A stretch of 64,000 nt of DNA from JAXGMV01 sp040768445 (GCA_040768445.1 JAXGMV010000001.1:2728001-2792000), one strand, 5' to 3'. Shown: positions 27,068 through 37,561, counted from the first letter of the stretch. Program-made: numbers and translations. The notes: a model not told the origin generated them from the letters alone.

Positions 27068-28759
27068 ATGGATACTGGTGTAAGTGATAGTGATATCAGC
27101 AAGGTAGCGACTGGCAATACAAAAATTAATGGGCAGGAATTTAAGACACTGGTAAATAGTGGGTACTTGTGGCTAAAGACTAACCAGCAGGTTGTGAACG
27201 CTCTCAATGTATTTCCGGTACCGGATGGGGATACCGGTACGAACATGCTGTTGACAATGCAGTCTGCATTGAATGAGATCTCAAACAATACCGATACAAA
27301 CATTGGAAAAATATGTCAGGGGCTTGCACGCGGCGCGCTGATGGGATCAAGAGGCAATTCTGGTGTTATCTTGTCGCAGCTCTGGCGTGGCTTTTCACGC
27401 GTCATGGACAATATTGAGCTCATGGACACTAAACTGGCTGCACAGGCACTGGCTGAAGCCAGGGATACAGCCTATAAAGGTGTTGTTAGACCTGTTGAAG
27501 GTACCATCCTGACAGTTGCGAAGGATATTGCAACAGAAGCCCAAGCCAAAGCGCTGGAAGAGAATGATCTAATTGCTTTCCTTGAAGCGGTGATTAAAGC
27601 TGCGGATGAATCTGTTGAACGAACACCTGAATTACTGCCAATATTGAAACAGGCAAACGTGGTTGATTCGGGCGGTAAAGGGCTGTTCTTTATCTTTGAG
27701 GGCATGCTAAGAAAGCTGCAGGGCAAACCTTTGGATACTCAAGAAGTTACCTTTAAACCATTAACAAAATCAGCCTTTGATGCTTCGAACCATGAGGTTG
27801 AGCCGGGCCAAGATTACGAGGTCGTTGTTGATTTCGAACCTCACAAAGAACTTGTGCTTGAGGAATTTTACAATCACCTTGAGACGATTGGTACTTCTAT
27901 TCAGGTTGGCGAAGGTGACGGTATCTACCGCATGCACATTCACGTTCCCACAGATAAGCGCTATGAAGCCATCGATTACATCATGAACATTGGCACAATC
28001 AGCAAGGTTTTTATTGAAAACCTGATGACAATGGTAGATGTTTTTCAATCTGCAGAAGAAGCCGAAGACGACTATCATAAGCATCTTACTACTGTTGATC
28101 CTGACCAAATAGCTATCGTTGCAGTTTCACCTGGTCCAGGTATTTCGAGAATCTTTGCGAGCCTCGGCGCGGCTGCGATTATTGAGGGTGGTCAAACAAT
28201 GAATCCAAGCACAGAGGAAATAGTCGCTGCATTTGAAAACCTTCCAACAAACGACATCATTATTCTTCCTAATAATAAAAATATCATTTTGGCGGCAGAA
28301 TCTGCCAAGCAAGTTTCTGTAAAAAATATTGCCGTTATTCCCAGTAAAACAATCCCTCAAGGGCTTAGCGCAATGCTACGCTACAATTTTGATGAAAGCT
28401 TTGACCACCTGGCGGAGGAGATGAAAGAAGCACTGCAGGACGTTGACACCGGCGAAATAACCATCGCCAACCGGTCTGTTAATATTAATGGTGTCAAGGT
28501 GAAAGAAGGGGCACTCATTTCCCTCTTGAATGGCAATCTCATTGGATCTTATAAGTCTCTGTCAGATGCAGTTGTTGATTTTCTCAAACAAGCAAATACC
28601 GAGGATAAAGAGCGAATTACATTCTTCAAAGGCAAAGACCTCGCATCTCATGAAAGTGACAAGGTGATCGAACAAATCAAAGATATCTATCCTGGACATG
28701 AGATAGAGCTCCATAGTGGTGGCCAACCTCATTACCTGTACATCATTTCAGTCGAGTGA
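27068..28759 (+). CDS. fakA: Fatty acid kinase, ATP-binding subunit FakA-like (DAK2 domain)
   Basis: Phosphorylates fatty acids held by FakB/DegV proteins to give acyl-phosphate for phospholipid synthesis. An N-terminal DhaL/DAK2 domain has the Mg-ATP motif FPVPDGDTGTNM and GSRGNSGVILSQ. The C-terminal half has a FakB-binding region ending in HSGGQPHYLYIISVE. I choose ATG 27068, which has AGGAG 6 nt upstream; an open frame extends into asp23. The product is 563 residues, normal for YloV/FakA. The next gene encodes a DegV protein, its predicted partner. Confidence 0.9.
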   Translation: MDTGVSDSDISKVATGNTKINGQEFKTLVNSGYLWLKTNQQVVNALNVFPVPDGDTGTNMLLTMQSALNEISNNTDTNIGKICQGLARGALMGSRGNSGVILSQLWRGFSRVMDNIELMDTKLAAQALAEARDTAYKGVVRPVEGTILTVAKDIATEAQAKALEENDLIAFLEAVIKAADESVERTPELLPILKQANVVDSGGKGLFFIFEGMLRKLQGKPLDTQEVTFKPLTKSAFDASNHEVEPGQDYEVVVDFEPHKELVLEEFYNHLETIGTSIQVGEGDGIYRMHIHVPTDKRYEAIDYIMNIGTISKVFIENLMTMVDVFQSAEEAEDDYHKHLTTVDPDQIAIVAVSPGPGISRIFASLGAAAIIEGGQTMNPSTEEIVAAFENLPTNDIIILPNNKNIILAAESAKQVSVKNIAVIPSKTIPQGLSAMLRYNFDESFDHLAEEMKEALQDVDTGEITIANRSVNINGVKVKEGALISLLNGNLIGSYKSLSDAVVDFLKQANTEDKERITFFKGKDLASHESDKVIEQIKDIYPGHEIELHSGGQPHYLYIISVE

Positions 28760-28765
28760 GAGCTT

Positions 28766-29611
28766 ATGCCCTCAATTTGCATCCTCACAGATAATTCGGT
28801 TCAATTTCCACAACCCATATTTCCTGGTCAACAGTATGTAAAAATCATACCCATGACTGTGGAAATTAATGGTCAACAGTATACCGAACATGAATTTAAG
28901 CCATCCAACCTGCCTAAGATTGCAATCGAATCCTTAAAACCAAAGCTTGTGCCACCATCAGAAGATGACTTCACAAAATTATTTTTGTCTCTGGCAGATA
29001 ATTACGACACCATAATAGCAATTTTCATAAGCAGCAGTTTGTGTGCATGTTACAACAATGCGGTTGCCGCCTTTGAAACGCTGAATGGAAAGCTCCCTGT
29101 TCACTTAATCGATTCGCAGACATTTTCTGTCGGACAGGGGTTGCTGGTCACAGCTGCTGCCGAAGCCATAGTCAATGGCTCTTCCCCTATTGAGATTGAT
29201 CGCGAAATACGCAGTCTTATTCCGAATATCTACGCAACTATCTGTACACCTGGGCTTTCATACCTGTATCACAATGAACTGGTCGACCGTGCGCAAGCAG
29301 CAATTATTGAATTGCTCGGCCTGTACCCTATTTTTGCTTTGGAAGAAGGCAAACTTGTCCCTATGGAAAAACTAAAAAGCTATCGTCATGCTGTTGGATT
29401 TTTCCAGGAATTTCTCGATGAATTCGATCATCTAAAACACATCGCTTTCATACAAGGTGCAAATCCCACGTCTTTAGAACTGAGGGTATTACGTGAAACA
29501 AGCGGACATGGAAACGTTAAGGTGCCGTTTACAAAACACACATTAAATCTACCGCTATCAGTCCTTTTTGGACCCAATTCTCTCGGCTTAATTGCACTCG
29601 AGAATAGATAA
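28766..29611 (+). CDS. DegV family fatty-acid-binding protein (FakB-like)
   Basis: A 281-residue DegV protein that likely carries a fatty acid for FakA. The N-terminal ILTDNSVQFP and PMTVEINGQQYTE, the ISSSLCACYNNA lipid-binding turn (typically SSxLSGTYxSA) and the DSQTFSVGQGLL segment match the family. It follows fakA by 6 nt. Other DegV members bind different acyl chains; the specificity here is unknown. The pair gives an acyl-phosphate supply route that connects to plsX. Confidence 0.88.
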   Translation: MPSICILTDNSVQFPQPIFPGQQYVKIIPMTVEINGQQYTEHEFKPSNLPKIAIESLKPKLVPPSEDDFTKLFLSLADNYDTIIAIFISSSLCACYNNAVAAFETLNGKLPVHLIDSQTFSVGQGLLVTAAAEAIVNGSSPIEIDREIRSLIPNIYATICTPGLSYLYHNELVDRAQAAIIELLGLYPIFALEEGKLVPMEKLKSYRHAVGFFQEFLDEFDHLKHIAFIQGANPTSLELRVLRETSGHGNVKVPFTKHTLNLPLSVLFGPNSLGLIALENR

Positions 29612-29678
29612 CAAAATTTTTACTGGATGAAAAATACCAGGATCAAATTATCGCGTAGGTTTGCGGTAAAATTAAATC

Positions 29679-32105
29679 ATGGGTGATGACCTTCATAAAT
29701 ATCAAAAGTTTCTAAAACTTGAAATCGATCGAGGTTTTGACAACAAGGCGGTTCTTGGCGGTTTCGAAAAGATCATACCATCCTGGCAGGTCGATGCTGC
29801 CAGCGTTGGACTCAACATAAAAACAATCGATAAAGTAATTGAGATTTTTTCGGATTATGGAAAACAGCCTGTTAGCGAAAGAAAACAAAGTGTCAATCAA
29901 CTACTCACCATTTTGAAAAAAAGCGCCCTCGAAATAAAAGAAATTTCCACTTTACCAGAAGACAATTTCAAACAAAGTCGCGATTCAAATTCTCCACTGG
30001 CTTTGCAGAAGAAGAACACCTCCTCTGCTGAAGGTTTGGATGCGCCGTTGACCGTCGTCAGTGGTATTGGACCCGCGAATGCACAGAAATTGGAAAGCTT
30101 AGGCCTCAAAACATTAGGGGATTTAATTTACTACTTCCCAAGACGGTATGACGATTACAGCCAATTGAAAATGATCAGCCATCTGCATTACGGTGAGGAA
30201 GTCACTATCATTGGCGTTGTTGAGAAAATTGATACGCGCAGAACTCAAAATCGAAATATGACAGTAACTGAAGCAATCATTTTTGATGGCACCGGAAGGC
30301 TTCGCATTACCTGGTTTAATCAAAAATGGATTACTGACAAGGTTGTCAGGGGAATGCAAATTGTAGTATCTGGCAAGATTGACATGTACCTTGGCAAATT
30401 GGTGATGACTAACCCTGCCTGGGAAGAAATAGAAAAAGATCATTTGAACACGAACAGGATAGTGCCAGTCTATCCTTTGACAGCCCGTCTCACGCAAAAT
30501 ATGCTTCGAAAAACAATGTATCAGACCGTGAAGTTCTGGTCTGGGCGCGTACCTGAGTATTTACCTGAAAATATTCGTCAATTGGCTGGATTAATCAACC
30601 TGCCAACTGCGCTATCTCAAACCCATTTTCCTGAAAGCATGGAAAGTTTGAAAAAGGCACAATACCGGTTGGCTTTTGATGAAATTTTTATGATTCAAAT
30701 GGGGGTGTTAAGTCAAAAACAAGCCTGGGAATCACTCTCTGCAAGCAAGTTTGCCGGCACTCAACCGCTGCTGGATGAGCTTGGTGCAGCTCTGCCTTAT
30801 TTACTAACCAATGCTCAGAAAAAAGTAATAAACGAGATAACACAAGACCTTGCATCAGGTAGGCCAATGAACAGGCTGCTTCAGGGTGATGTTGGTTCTG
30901 GAAAGACCATTGTTGCTGCACACGCTATCGTTGTGGTTGCGTCAAAAGGCTCACAGTCAGCACTCATGGCGCCCACCAGCATTCTTGCTGAACAACACTA
31001 CCGCAATCTACTTTCCACCCTGGCAAAATCGCCTGATCATAAGTCCTTCATGGAGCCTGAAGAAATCAGACTGCTTGTTGGTGGAACACCTGAAAATGAA
31101 AAGAATGAGATCCGTGAAGGTCTTGCAAAAGGAAGTATCAAGCTGGTTATTGGAACTCACGCCTTGCTCGAAGATCCAGTCTCATTTAATGATTTAGAAT
31201 TGACGATTATTGATGAACAGCACCGCTTTGGTGTCAACCAGAGAAGCATATTGCGAGAAAAAGGTCACAACCCCCACCTGCTTGTTATGACCGCTACACC
31301 AATCCCGCGTTCTCTTGCCTTAACTATCTACGGCGATCTTGATGTATCCATCCTGGATGAGATGCCCCCGGGAAGACAGCCTGTTTCCACGCATGTGCTA
31401 CATCCAATTGAAATTAATCGCGCTTACGAACTGATCAGATCTGAGATTGGCAAGGGAAGACAGGTTTACATCATCTATCCATTAATTGAGACTGAAGAAG
31501 AAGATGAACGCAAAACCGCTGTTGACCAGCACAGGAAGCTTCAGTCGCAAATTTTCCCTGAATTTAAAATTGGTCTGCTACATGGAAGAATGAAATCAGA
31601 AGAAAAAGACAGCGTCATGGCTGATTTCCGTGACAACCGCTATCAAATAATGGTTTCAACAACCGTGATTGAAGTAGGTGTTGACGTGCCCAATGCAACG
31701 GTGATGATGATCGAGGGCGCTAACCGCTTTGGCCTGGCTCAACTACATCAATTGCGCGGCAGAGTTGGCCGCGGCGCTGAACAATCCTACTGCCTGCTCA
31801 TTCCAGAACATGAAGACGCGTTAGAAAATGAGCGTCTTGCGGTGATGGCTCAAACAACAGACGGTTTTGTGCTGGCGGAGAAAGACCTTGAATTAAGGGG
31901 GCCAGGGCAATTTCTTGGCACACGTCAATCCGGATTCTCAGATTTGCGTATGGCAAACCTGATGGATATTAGACTAATCGAGAAAGCACGACTGCACGCT
32001 CAAAACCTCTTCAATGAAGATCCGCAGCTTAAAAATCCAGAAAATCAGCCTCTTAAAAACATGCTTAAGAGATTTTGGGAAGCAAATAAAGGAGATGTAA
32101 ACTAA
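29679..32105 (+). CDS. recG: ATP-dependent DNA helicase RecG
   Basis: Branch-migration helicase that remodels stalled replication forks and recombination intermediates. An N-terminal extension of about 120 residues precedes the wedge (OB) domain (VTIIGVVEKIDTRR). Walker A is GDVGSGKT, the DEAH-like box is DEQH, and motif VI is QLRGRVGRG. At 808 residues it is at the long end of the range, as in other Chloroflexota-type RecG. Its stop overlaps coaD (TAATG), so coupling is likely. A TAAAAT lies 7 nt before the start, leaving almost no leader. Confidence 0.94.
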   Translation: MGDDLHKYQKFLKLEIDRGFDNKAVLGGFEKIIPSWQVDAASVGLNIKTIDKVIEIFSDYGKQPVSERKQSVNQLLTILKKSALEIKEISTLPEDNFKQSRDSNSPLALQKKNTSSAEGLDAPLTVVSGIGPANAQKLESLGLKTLGDLIYYFPRRYDDYSQLKMISHLHYGEEVTIIGVVEKIDTRRTQNRNMTVTEAIIFDGTGRLRITWFNQKWITDKVVRGMQIVVSGKIDMYLGKLVMTNPAWEEIEKDHLNTNRIVPVYPLTARLTQNMLRKTMYQTVKFWSGRVPEYLPENIRQLAGLINLPTALSQTHFPESMESLKKAQYRLAFDEIFMIQMGVLSQKQAWESLSASKFAGTQPLLDELGAALPYLLTNAQKKVINEITQDLASGRPMNRLLQGDVGSGKTIVAAHAIVVVASKGSQSALMAPTSILAEQHYRNLLSTLAKSPDHKSFMEPEEIRLLVGGTPENEKNEIREGLAKGSIKLVIGTHALLEDPVSFNDLELTIIDEQHRFGVNQRSILREKGHNPHLLVMTATPIPRSLALTIYGDLDVSILDEMPPGRQPVSTHVLHPIEINRAYELIRSEIGKGRQVYIIYPLIETEEEDERKTAVDQHRKLQSQIFPEFKIGLLHGRMKSEEKDSVMADFRDNRYQIMVSTTVIEVGVDVPNATVMMIEGANRFGLAQLHQLRGRVGRGAEQSYCLLIPEHEDALENERLAVMAQTTDGFVLAEKDLELRGPGQFLGTRQSGFSDLRMANLMDIRLIEKARLHAQNLFNEDPQLKNPENQPLKNMLKRFWEANKGDVN

Positions 32106-32629
32106 TGGTGCGAGCAATATTCCCGGGTTCATTCGATCCGATTCACCATGGTCATATTGATATTGCCAGAAGGGCTGCACGCCTTTTTGACGAGGTGGTA
32201 GTTGCCGTTTATGACAGACCACTCAAACACCTGCTCTTCTTACCTGAAGAACGGATATCCCTTGTCAGGCAATCATTTGAAGGTGAGCCAAAAATCAAGG
32301 TGTTGGGCTACCAGGGCCTGACAGTTGACTTATGTCATCAAATCGATGCACAAGTTATTGTCAGAGGGCTGCGTGTTTTTTCAGATTTTGAATCTGAATT
32401 CCGCATGGCATTGACCAATCAGCATCTGGCAGCAGATATTGAAGTGATTGCTTTCATCACTGCCGAAGAACATACATTCCTATCTTCTTCCACAGTTCGT
32501 GAAGTTGCATCACTTGGTGGAAATATCTCAGGTATGGTTCCTGCCCATGTAGCAAAAGCATTAACTCAGAAATTCACCGAGCTTGATGGAAAACATCTTG
32601 TCGTGCCAATGACTACTATCAGAGATTAA
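32105..32629 (+). CDS. coaD: Phosphopantetheine adenylyltransferase
   Basis: Coenzyme A biosynthesis: joins 4'-phosphopantetheine to AMP to make dephospho-CoA. The nucleotidyltransferase signature HHGHID is in the N-terminal FPGSFDPIHHGH. RGLRVFSDFESEF and the SSSTVREVA signature confirm PPAT. It is 174 residues, a normal length. Its ATG overlaps the recG stop by one base. Confidence 0.95.
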   Translation: MVRAIFPGSFDPIHHGHIDIARRAARLFDEVVVAVYDRPLKHLLFLPEERISLVRQSFEGEPKIKVLGYQGLTVDLCHQIDAQVIVRGLRVFSDFESEFRMALTNQHLAADIEVIAFITAEEHTFLSSSTVREVASLGGNISGMVPAHVAKALTQKFTELDGKHLVVPMTTIRD

Positions 32630-32691
32630 TCCGATATATAATAAGTATGAAAATGATTTTAGATTGTGGATTGCAACGGTAAGGAGGGATG

Positions 32692-33141
32692 ATGGACATA
32701 CTGCATTTGGTCGATCGACTTGAAGAACTATTCAATGAAAGCAAGTCTGTGCCTTTTACGCACAGTGTGATTGTAGATGAAGACCGTATGCTTGATATTA
32801 TTGATCAGATGCGCGTTTCTATACCTGAAGAGATAAAGAAAGCCCAACAGCTGCTTGCGCAACGTGATCGGATTCTCGCACAGGCACAGGAAGAAGCGAA
32901 CCGGACCATATCCATTGCTCGTGAGAAAAGCGAACAAATGATTTCCAAAGATGCCATCATTGATGCAGCAAAAGAAAGAGCTGAGCAAATAGTCGCCCAG
33001 GCGCATTTGGACAATGAGAAAACCAAAGTTGAATCGGATGCCTATGTAATGAATACGCTGTCCAACATGGAGATTGAAATGGAGCGAATTCTTACCCAAG
33101 TGAGAAATGGTATTCGATCTTTAAAGACTACAAAAGAGTAA
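32692..33141 (+). CDS. Coiled-coil (DivIVA/SepIVA-like) protein
   Basis: A 149-residue, mostly helical protein. After a short N-terminal segment (VDRLEELFNESKSVPFT) there is a long coiled coil rich in A, E, Q and K (from EEIKKAQQLLAQRD to the end). It resembles the DivIVA/SepIVA-like or ATP-synthase-b-like proteins that follow coaD in some Gram-positive lineages. AAGGAGG suits ATG 32692 better than the ATG three bases earlier. A TATAAT at 32637-32642 could provide its own promoter. A division or envelope role is only an inference from context. Confidence 0.65.
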   Translation: MDILHLVDRLEELFNESKSVPFTHSVIVDEDRMLDIIDQMRVSIPEEIKKAQQLLAQRDRILAQAQEEANRTISIAREKSEQMISKDAIIDAAKERAEQIVAQAHLDNEKTKVESDAYVMNTLSNMEIEMERILTQVRNGIRSLKTTKE

Positions 33142-33166
33142 AACCTCTTTGAATATTGCTATCAAT

Positions 33167-33188
33167 AAACCGCCGCTGGCGGTTTTTT
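33167..33188. terminator. Terminator between coiled-coil gene and lon
   Basis: AAACCGCC (33167-33174) pairs with GGCGGTTT (33178-33185) across a GCT loop, with a T-run after it on the plus strand and A's before it for the minus strand. It separates convergent genes. Confidence 0.88.
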
Positions 33189-33194
33189 AATTAT

Positions 33195-35693
33195 TTACGC
33201 TTTATCATCCGTCTCAGATGCTTTGCGCTTTCGCTTTTGTGTAAAGGAAGGTTTTTTCTTAACTTGTTCTTCAGGTGATAATGCGAAGTCAATAACCTGA
33301 GCCAGATTGTTGGCAGTAAGGATAGTCACCTTATCCAGTACTTTTTTGGGTACATCGACCAGGTCTTTGAGATTTTTCTCCGGTATGATCACTTTTTTTA
33401 TACCAGCCCTGTGTGCTGCTAATATCTTTTCCCGAATGCCGCCCACAGGTAAGATCCTGCCTCTAAGTGTAATTTCTCCTGTCATGGCTACATCCCGGTA
33501 AATTGCACGCCCCGTGATGGCGGAAAGCAGTGCAATGGCAATGGTCACGCCGGCTGACGGACCATCTTTTGGAATTGCACCCTCAGGGATATGGATGTGA
33601 ATATCGAGGTTCTCATAGATTCCTGGGTCAATCTTGTGTTCTCTTGACAAAGACTTGACATATGAGTGGGCAGCCTGTGCTGACTCCTGCATGATCTCAC
33701 CTATTTGCCCGGTAACCTGCAAATTTCCCTTCCCATCCAACAGCAGGACTTCAACCAGCATGATCTCGCCGCCATTTTCAGTCCATGCCATTGCCGTGGC
33801 TACGCCCACTTCATCCTGCATTTCCGCTTCGGTCATAAAGTACTCAGCTGGACCAAGGAATTTTTCAACGATAGCAGGAGTAATTCTTTTTGAAAACTTC
33901 TTATGCTCAGATTTTAACCTGGCAACTTTTCTGCAAACCCGGCTTATCTCACGTTCGAGATTACGAACTCCGGCTTCGTAGGTATACTCGCGGATGATTT
34001 TCCTGATTCCCTGTTCTTCAAATACAATATCGCCTGAGTCCAGGCCAGTTTCACCAACCTGTTTGGGAATGAGAAACTTTTGTGCAATGTGAACTTTTTC
34101 TTCCTCAATGTAACCGGGAAATTCAATAATCTCCACCCGGTCGAGCAAAGCCGGTGGAATCGAAGCTGTCGTATTGGCGGTGGTAATGAACATCACTTTT
34201 GAAAGGTCATAGGGTAATTCTAAAAAGTGGTCTGAGAAACTGTAATTCTGCTCAGGATCAAGCACCTCCAACAGCGCTGCAGAGGGATCACCGCGGTAGT
34301 CTGCGCCCAGCTTATCAATTTCATCCAACATAAATAATGGGTTGACAGTCTTGGCGCGACGCATGGTTTGCAGTATTCTGCCAGGCAAAGAGCCAATATA
34401 CGTTCGTCTGTGCCCGCGAATTTCAGCTTCATCTCTGACACCACCAAGTGAAACCCTGACAAATTTCCTGCCAAGCGCATCGGCAATCGATTTTCCAAGC
34501 GATGTTTTACCTGTCCCGGGTGGGCCAACAAAGCACAATATCGGCTGCCTCACCTTTTCGGGTTTCAGACTACGCACCGCCAGGTACTCTAGCAGCCTTT
34601 CTTTCGCTTTATCCAAACCATAATGATGTTCATCAAGAACTGCTGCCGCATGCTTGATATCCAGGTTGTCTTCGGTTTCTTGATGCCAAGGCAGTTCCAT
34701 CACCCACTCAATATAATTCCGGATCATACCAACTTCCGGTGCCATGGATGGCATCTGAGTAAGGCGTTCAGTTTCCTTTATGACTGCAGCATGAACTTCT
34801 TCTGGTAGATTTAGCTCTGTAATGCGTTCGCGCATATCAGCAATTTCTCTGACCCAGACGTCACCTTCTCCAAGTTCATTTTGAATGGCTTTTAATTGCT
34901 CACGCAGATAATACTCGCGCTGGCTGCGGTCCACCTCACTTTGAACGCGTGTCTGAATATCATCTTCCAGCTGAAGAACATCCAGCTCCTGCGCCAGCAG
35001 CGAGTTGACTCGCTTCAGCCTTTCCTTTGGATCAGGCAGCAACAGCAGTTTCTGTCGCTCAAAGAAAGGCAGGGAAATGGCAGTCGAGATCATGTCAGCC
35101 AGCCAGCCTGGCTCAGCAATATTGAGTGAAAACAGGTGGGCTTCTTCAGGGAGACTACGGTCTAACTGTACGCAGCGCTCAAATAAATCCCTTGCTGTTC
35201 GCATCAAAGCTTCAACGTGCCTGGTAGTTTTAGCTTTATCCTCATATACTCTAACTTTTGCCTTGAAGTACGGTTCTTCCTGCGTAATGCTGATCACTTC
35301 AACCCGCCTGCGTCCCTGCACCAATGATGAACTATTCCCATCAGATAGGGTTAATAATCGACCAACAGCTAACTCAACACCAATTGGGAGAAAATCTTCT
35401 CCGGTTGGTTCATCATCATCAGCATCCTTCTGAACAAGCCCAATTAAGGTTTGATAGTTATGTTGAGCTTCTTGTATTGCGAGCAAATTCTTGCCAGGTG
35501 TGACAAATAAAGGAGAGATCATCCTGGGAAAGATTACCATGTCCCGTAGTGCCAGAACTGGCAGTTCAAGAAAGCCATCTAAATCAGGAACTGAATCCGG
35601 CACATCATATAGTTCTTCTGTGCGCTGATGCAAGGATGAAGAGTAATCATCCTGGCTTTCCTGTTTATTAAACCACTCATCAGATCTCATCAA
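33195..35693 (-). CDS. lon: ATP-dependent protease Lon
   Basis: Cytosolic AAA+ serine protease that degrades damaged and regulatory proteins. The N-terminal LonN substrate domain occupies about residues 40-250. Walker A GPPGTGKTSLGKS, the FMLDEIDK Walker B, and sensor segments follow. The C-terminal protease has the catalytic Ser in KDGPSAGVTIA and Lys in the KVIIPEKN region. It is 832 residues, full length. The basic C-terminal tail (KKKPSFTQKRKRKAS) is unusual and could aid DNA or polyphosphate binding. It is transcribed away from folC. Confidence 0.96.
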   Translation of the reverse strand: MMRSDEWFNKQESQDDYSSSLHQRTEELYDVPDSVPDLDGFLELPVLALRDMVIFPRMISPLFVTPGKNLLAIQEAQHNYQTLIGLVQKDADDDEPTGEDFLPIGVELAVGRLLTLSDGNSSSLVQGRRRVEVISITQEEPYFKAKVRVYEDKAKTTRHVEALMRTARDLFERCVQLDRSLPEEAHLFSLNIAEPGWLADMISTAISLPFFERQKLLLLPDPKERLKRVNSLLAQELDVLQLEDDIQTRVQSEVDRSQREYYLREQLKAIQNELGEGDVWVREIADMRERITELNLPEEVHAAVIKETERLTQMPSMAPEVGMIRNYIEWVMELPWHQETEDNLDIKHAAAVLDEHHYGLDKAKERLLEYLAVRSLKPEKVRQPILCFVGPPGTGKTSLGKSIADALGRKFVRVSLGGVRDEAEIRGHRRTYIGSLPGRILQTMRRAKTVNPLFMLDEIDKLGADYRGDPSAALLEVLDPEQNYSFSDHFLELPYDLSKVMFITTANTTASIPPALLDRVEIIEFPGYIEEEKVHIAQKFLIPKQVGETGLDSGDIVFEEQGIRKIIREYTYEAGVRNLEREISRVCRKVARLKSEHKKFSKRITPAIVEKFLGPAEYFMTEAEMQDEVGVATAMAWTENGGEIMLVEVLLLDGKGNLQVTGQIGEIMQESAQAAHSYVKSLSREHKIDPGIYENLDIHIHIPEGAIPKDGPSAGVTIAIALLSAITGRAIYRDVAMTGEITLRGRILPVGGIREKILAAHRAGIKKVIIPEKNLKDLVDVPKKVLDKVTILTANNLAQVIDFALSPEEQVKKKPSFTQKRKRKASETDDKA

Positions 35694-35741
35694 TCAATCC
35701 TTCCAGCTTCTTCTGTAAAAAAGACACCACACGTCTGCAAA

Positions 35742-37127
35742 TCAATTATTTAACAACAGATCCCCATCCTGCCAGACGTCTCGTGCAGCTGCAGCAATAA
35801 AAATACTACCACCGACAATAACTGCTGCGTCACTTCCTGCCATTTCAAGCGCTTCTTTTATCGCCATTTCAACCGGTACAATGGTTTTTGCCCTGACACC
35901 GAACTGATGTGCAAGGTCGACAAGTTTATCCGGCTCAATTGCCCTTGGATGAATAGATTGCGTGGCAATGAATTGTGACACCCTGGGTAAGAGTTCTGCA
36001 AACATACCGGACACATCTTTATCTTCTGATGCACCAAAGACAAGAATAACAGGTTTAGCAGGAAGATAATCTTCAATAGCCAAACGCAATTTTTGAGCAG
36101 AATCGCGGTTGTGAGCAGAATCGATAATAAATAAGGGCTTACGGTTAAGCACCTCAAACCTGCCCGGCCAAAAAACCTTTTCAAAACCTTCTCTGATAGC
36201 AGTGTCTTCTATCATAAGACCTTCACTGCGTGCAGCAAGAATCGCAGCGTAGGCAGTCGCACCATTCTCTACCTGGTGATACCCAAGCAGTGGAATTGAC
36301 AACTCAACAGGCTGCCAATCCGTTGTACCACCAGATTCAATGTAAGCATCAATATAAGGTTGATCCTCAGAAGGCCAGACCAGGAATGACTGCTTCTCCA
36401 AAGAGTGTGTCCAGGCTGCGTAGTGGTAATCGACACCAACTTGTACTAACTTCGAGTTTCGTTTCTGGGTAATCTCTTCTATCACAAGCCGGGCTTCTTC
36501 TTTTTGCGGAGAAACAACCACGGGCCTGCCTTCTTTTATGATCCCGCCCTTCTCAAAGGCAATCTTGGCGAGCGTATCACCGAGGATATACATATGATCC
36601 AGTGATAAGGACGTAATCACCGACAATATTGGGTCGACGATATTTGTTGCATCAAGCCGGCCACCCAGCCCTACTTCCACAACCGCAACTTCAACGTTTT
36701 CCTGGGCAAAATATTTGAAAGCAATGGCTGTAGTCAGTTCAAAAGTTGTTACTTCCGGTGTTTTTGGTACAACCTGTTTGATTTCCTCTACCAGCTTTGT
36801 CAGTTTTTGATGAGGAATTGGTTGATTATTGACTTGAATTCTTTCATTGTAATCATGCAGGTGCGGTGAAGTATAAAAACCAACTTTATATCCTGCTGCG
36901 ATCAACACGCTGGCAATCATTGCAGAACAGGACCCTTTCCCCTTTGTTCCAGCGACATGGATGATTTTATAATTTGATTGAGGGTTGCCCAGGTAAGCCA
37001 TTAGATCTACCATCCGGCTGAGATTGAACTTCTCCGGAGAATAGCGAAAAGCCTTTGTCAGGCTGTAATCGACAAAACTGTATAAATAATCCAGTGATTT
37101 CTGATAGGCTTTTTCTGTGTCTTCCAT
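35742..37127 (-). CDS. folC: Folylpolyglutamate synthase/dihydrofolate synthase
   Basis: Adds glutamate to folates (and possibly dihydropteroate). The P-loop GTKGKGS lies near residue 60, FYTSPHLHDYNERI follows, and FEKGGIIKEGRPVV and VEVGLGGRLDATN are diagnostic. I choose ATG 37127, downstream of the earliest open ATG, since AGGAATACCC precedes it and it gives the family start; the product is 461 residues. It is immediately downstream (minus strand) of an intergenic promoter region, and transcribed toward lon. Specificity for the DHFS activity is not resolved. Confidence 0.9.
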   Translation of the reverse strand: MEDTEKAYQKSLDYLYSFVDYSLTKAFRYSPEKFNLSRMVDLMAYLGNPQSNYKIIHVAGTKGKGSCSAMIASVLIAAGYKVGFYTSPHLHDYNERIQVNNQPIPHQKLTKLVEEIKQVVPKTPEVTTFELTTAIAFKYFAQENVEVAVVEVGLGGRLDATNIVDPILSVITSLSLDHMYILGDTLAKIAFEKGGIIKEGRPVVVSPQKEEARLVIEEITQKRNSKLVQVGVDYHYAAWTHSLEKQSFLVWPSEDQPYIDAYIESGGTTDWQPVELSIPLLGYHQVENGATAYAAILAARSEGLMIEDTAIREGFEKVFWPGRFEVLNRKPLFIIDSAHNRDSAQKLRLAIEDYLPAKPVILVFGASEDKDVSGMFAELLPRVSQFIATQSIHPRAIEPDKLVDLAHQFGVRAKTIVPVEMAIKEALEMAGSDAAVIVGGSIFIAAAARDVWQDGDLLLNN

Positions 37128-37266
37128 GGGTATTCCTCGTGATTTGATAGGTTGGATTGTACACGCCGCGCCTACTTTTCGCAAGGAACAAACATTTGAC
37201 CCATTAGGTTGTGTTTGACACTGGTAGCTGCATGCGGTAAATTTAGGGATGGGATAAAGAAGATAA

Positions 37267-37551
37267 ATGATTATTGGCGTTTTGACTTTTGAATTATATC
37301 TGCCTGGGTGTCATTCTCTCAAGGAGAAAAGGAGCTTCATCAAACCTGTGATTGTAAAGCTTCAACGTGATTTCAACTTGTCGGTATCTGAAGTTGATGA
37401 ACAAGATAAGTGGCAAAAAGCAGTTATTGCATGCTGCATGGTAGGCAGTGACAGGGATTACGTTCACAGCAGCTTGGAGCACGTTGTTTCTTTTTTTGAA
37501 AGAAACTGGACTGAAATTATCATTCTAAATAACTCGATAACATTTATATGA
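37267..37551 (+). CDS. DUF503 family protein
   Basis: A 94-residue DUF503 (YlxP-like) protein; the LYLPGCHSLKEKRSFIKPV start is diagnostic. YlxP-type proteins often lie near infB/rbfA and may relate to RNA binding or ribosome biogenesis, but no function is established. It ends directly before the SDR gene: the AGGAGG site of that gene overlaps its stop codon. Confidence 0.85.
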   Translation: MIIGVLTFELYLPGCHSLKEKRSFIKPVIVKLQRDFNLSVSEVDEQDKWQKAVIACCMVGSDRDYVHSSLEHVVSFFERNWTEIIILNNSITFI

Positions 37552-37561
37552 GGAGGTGGAG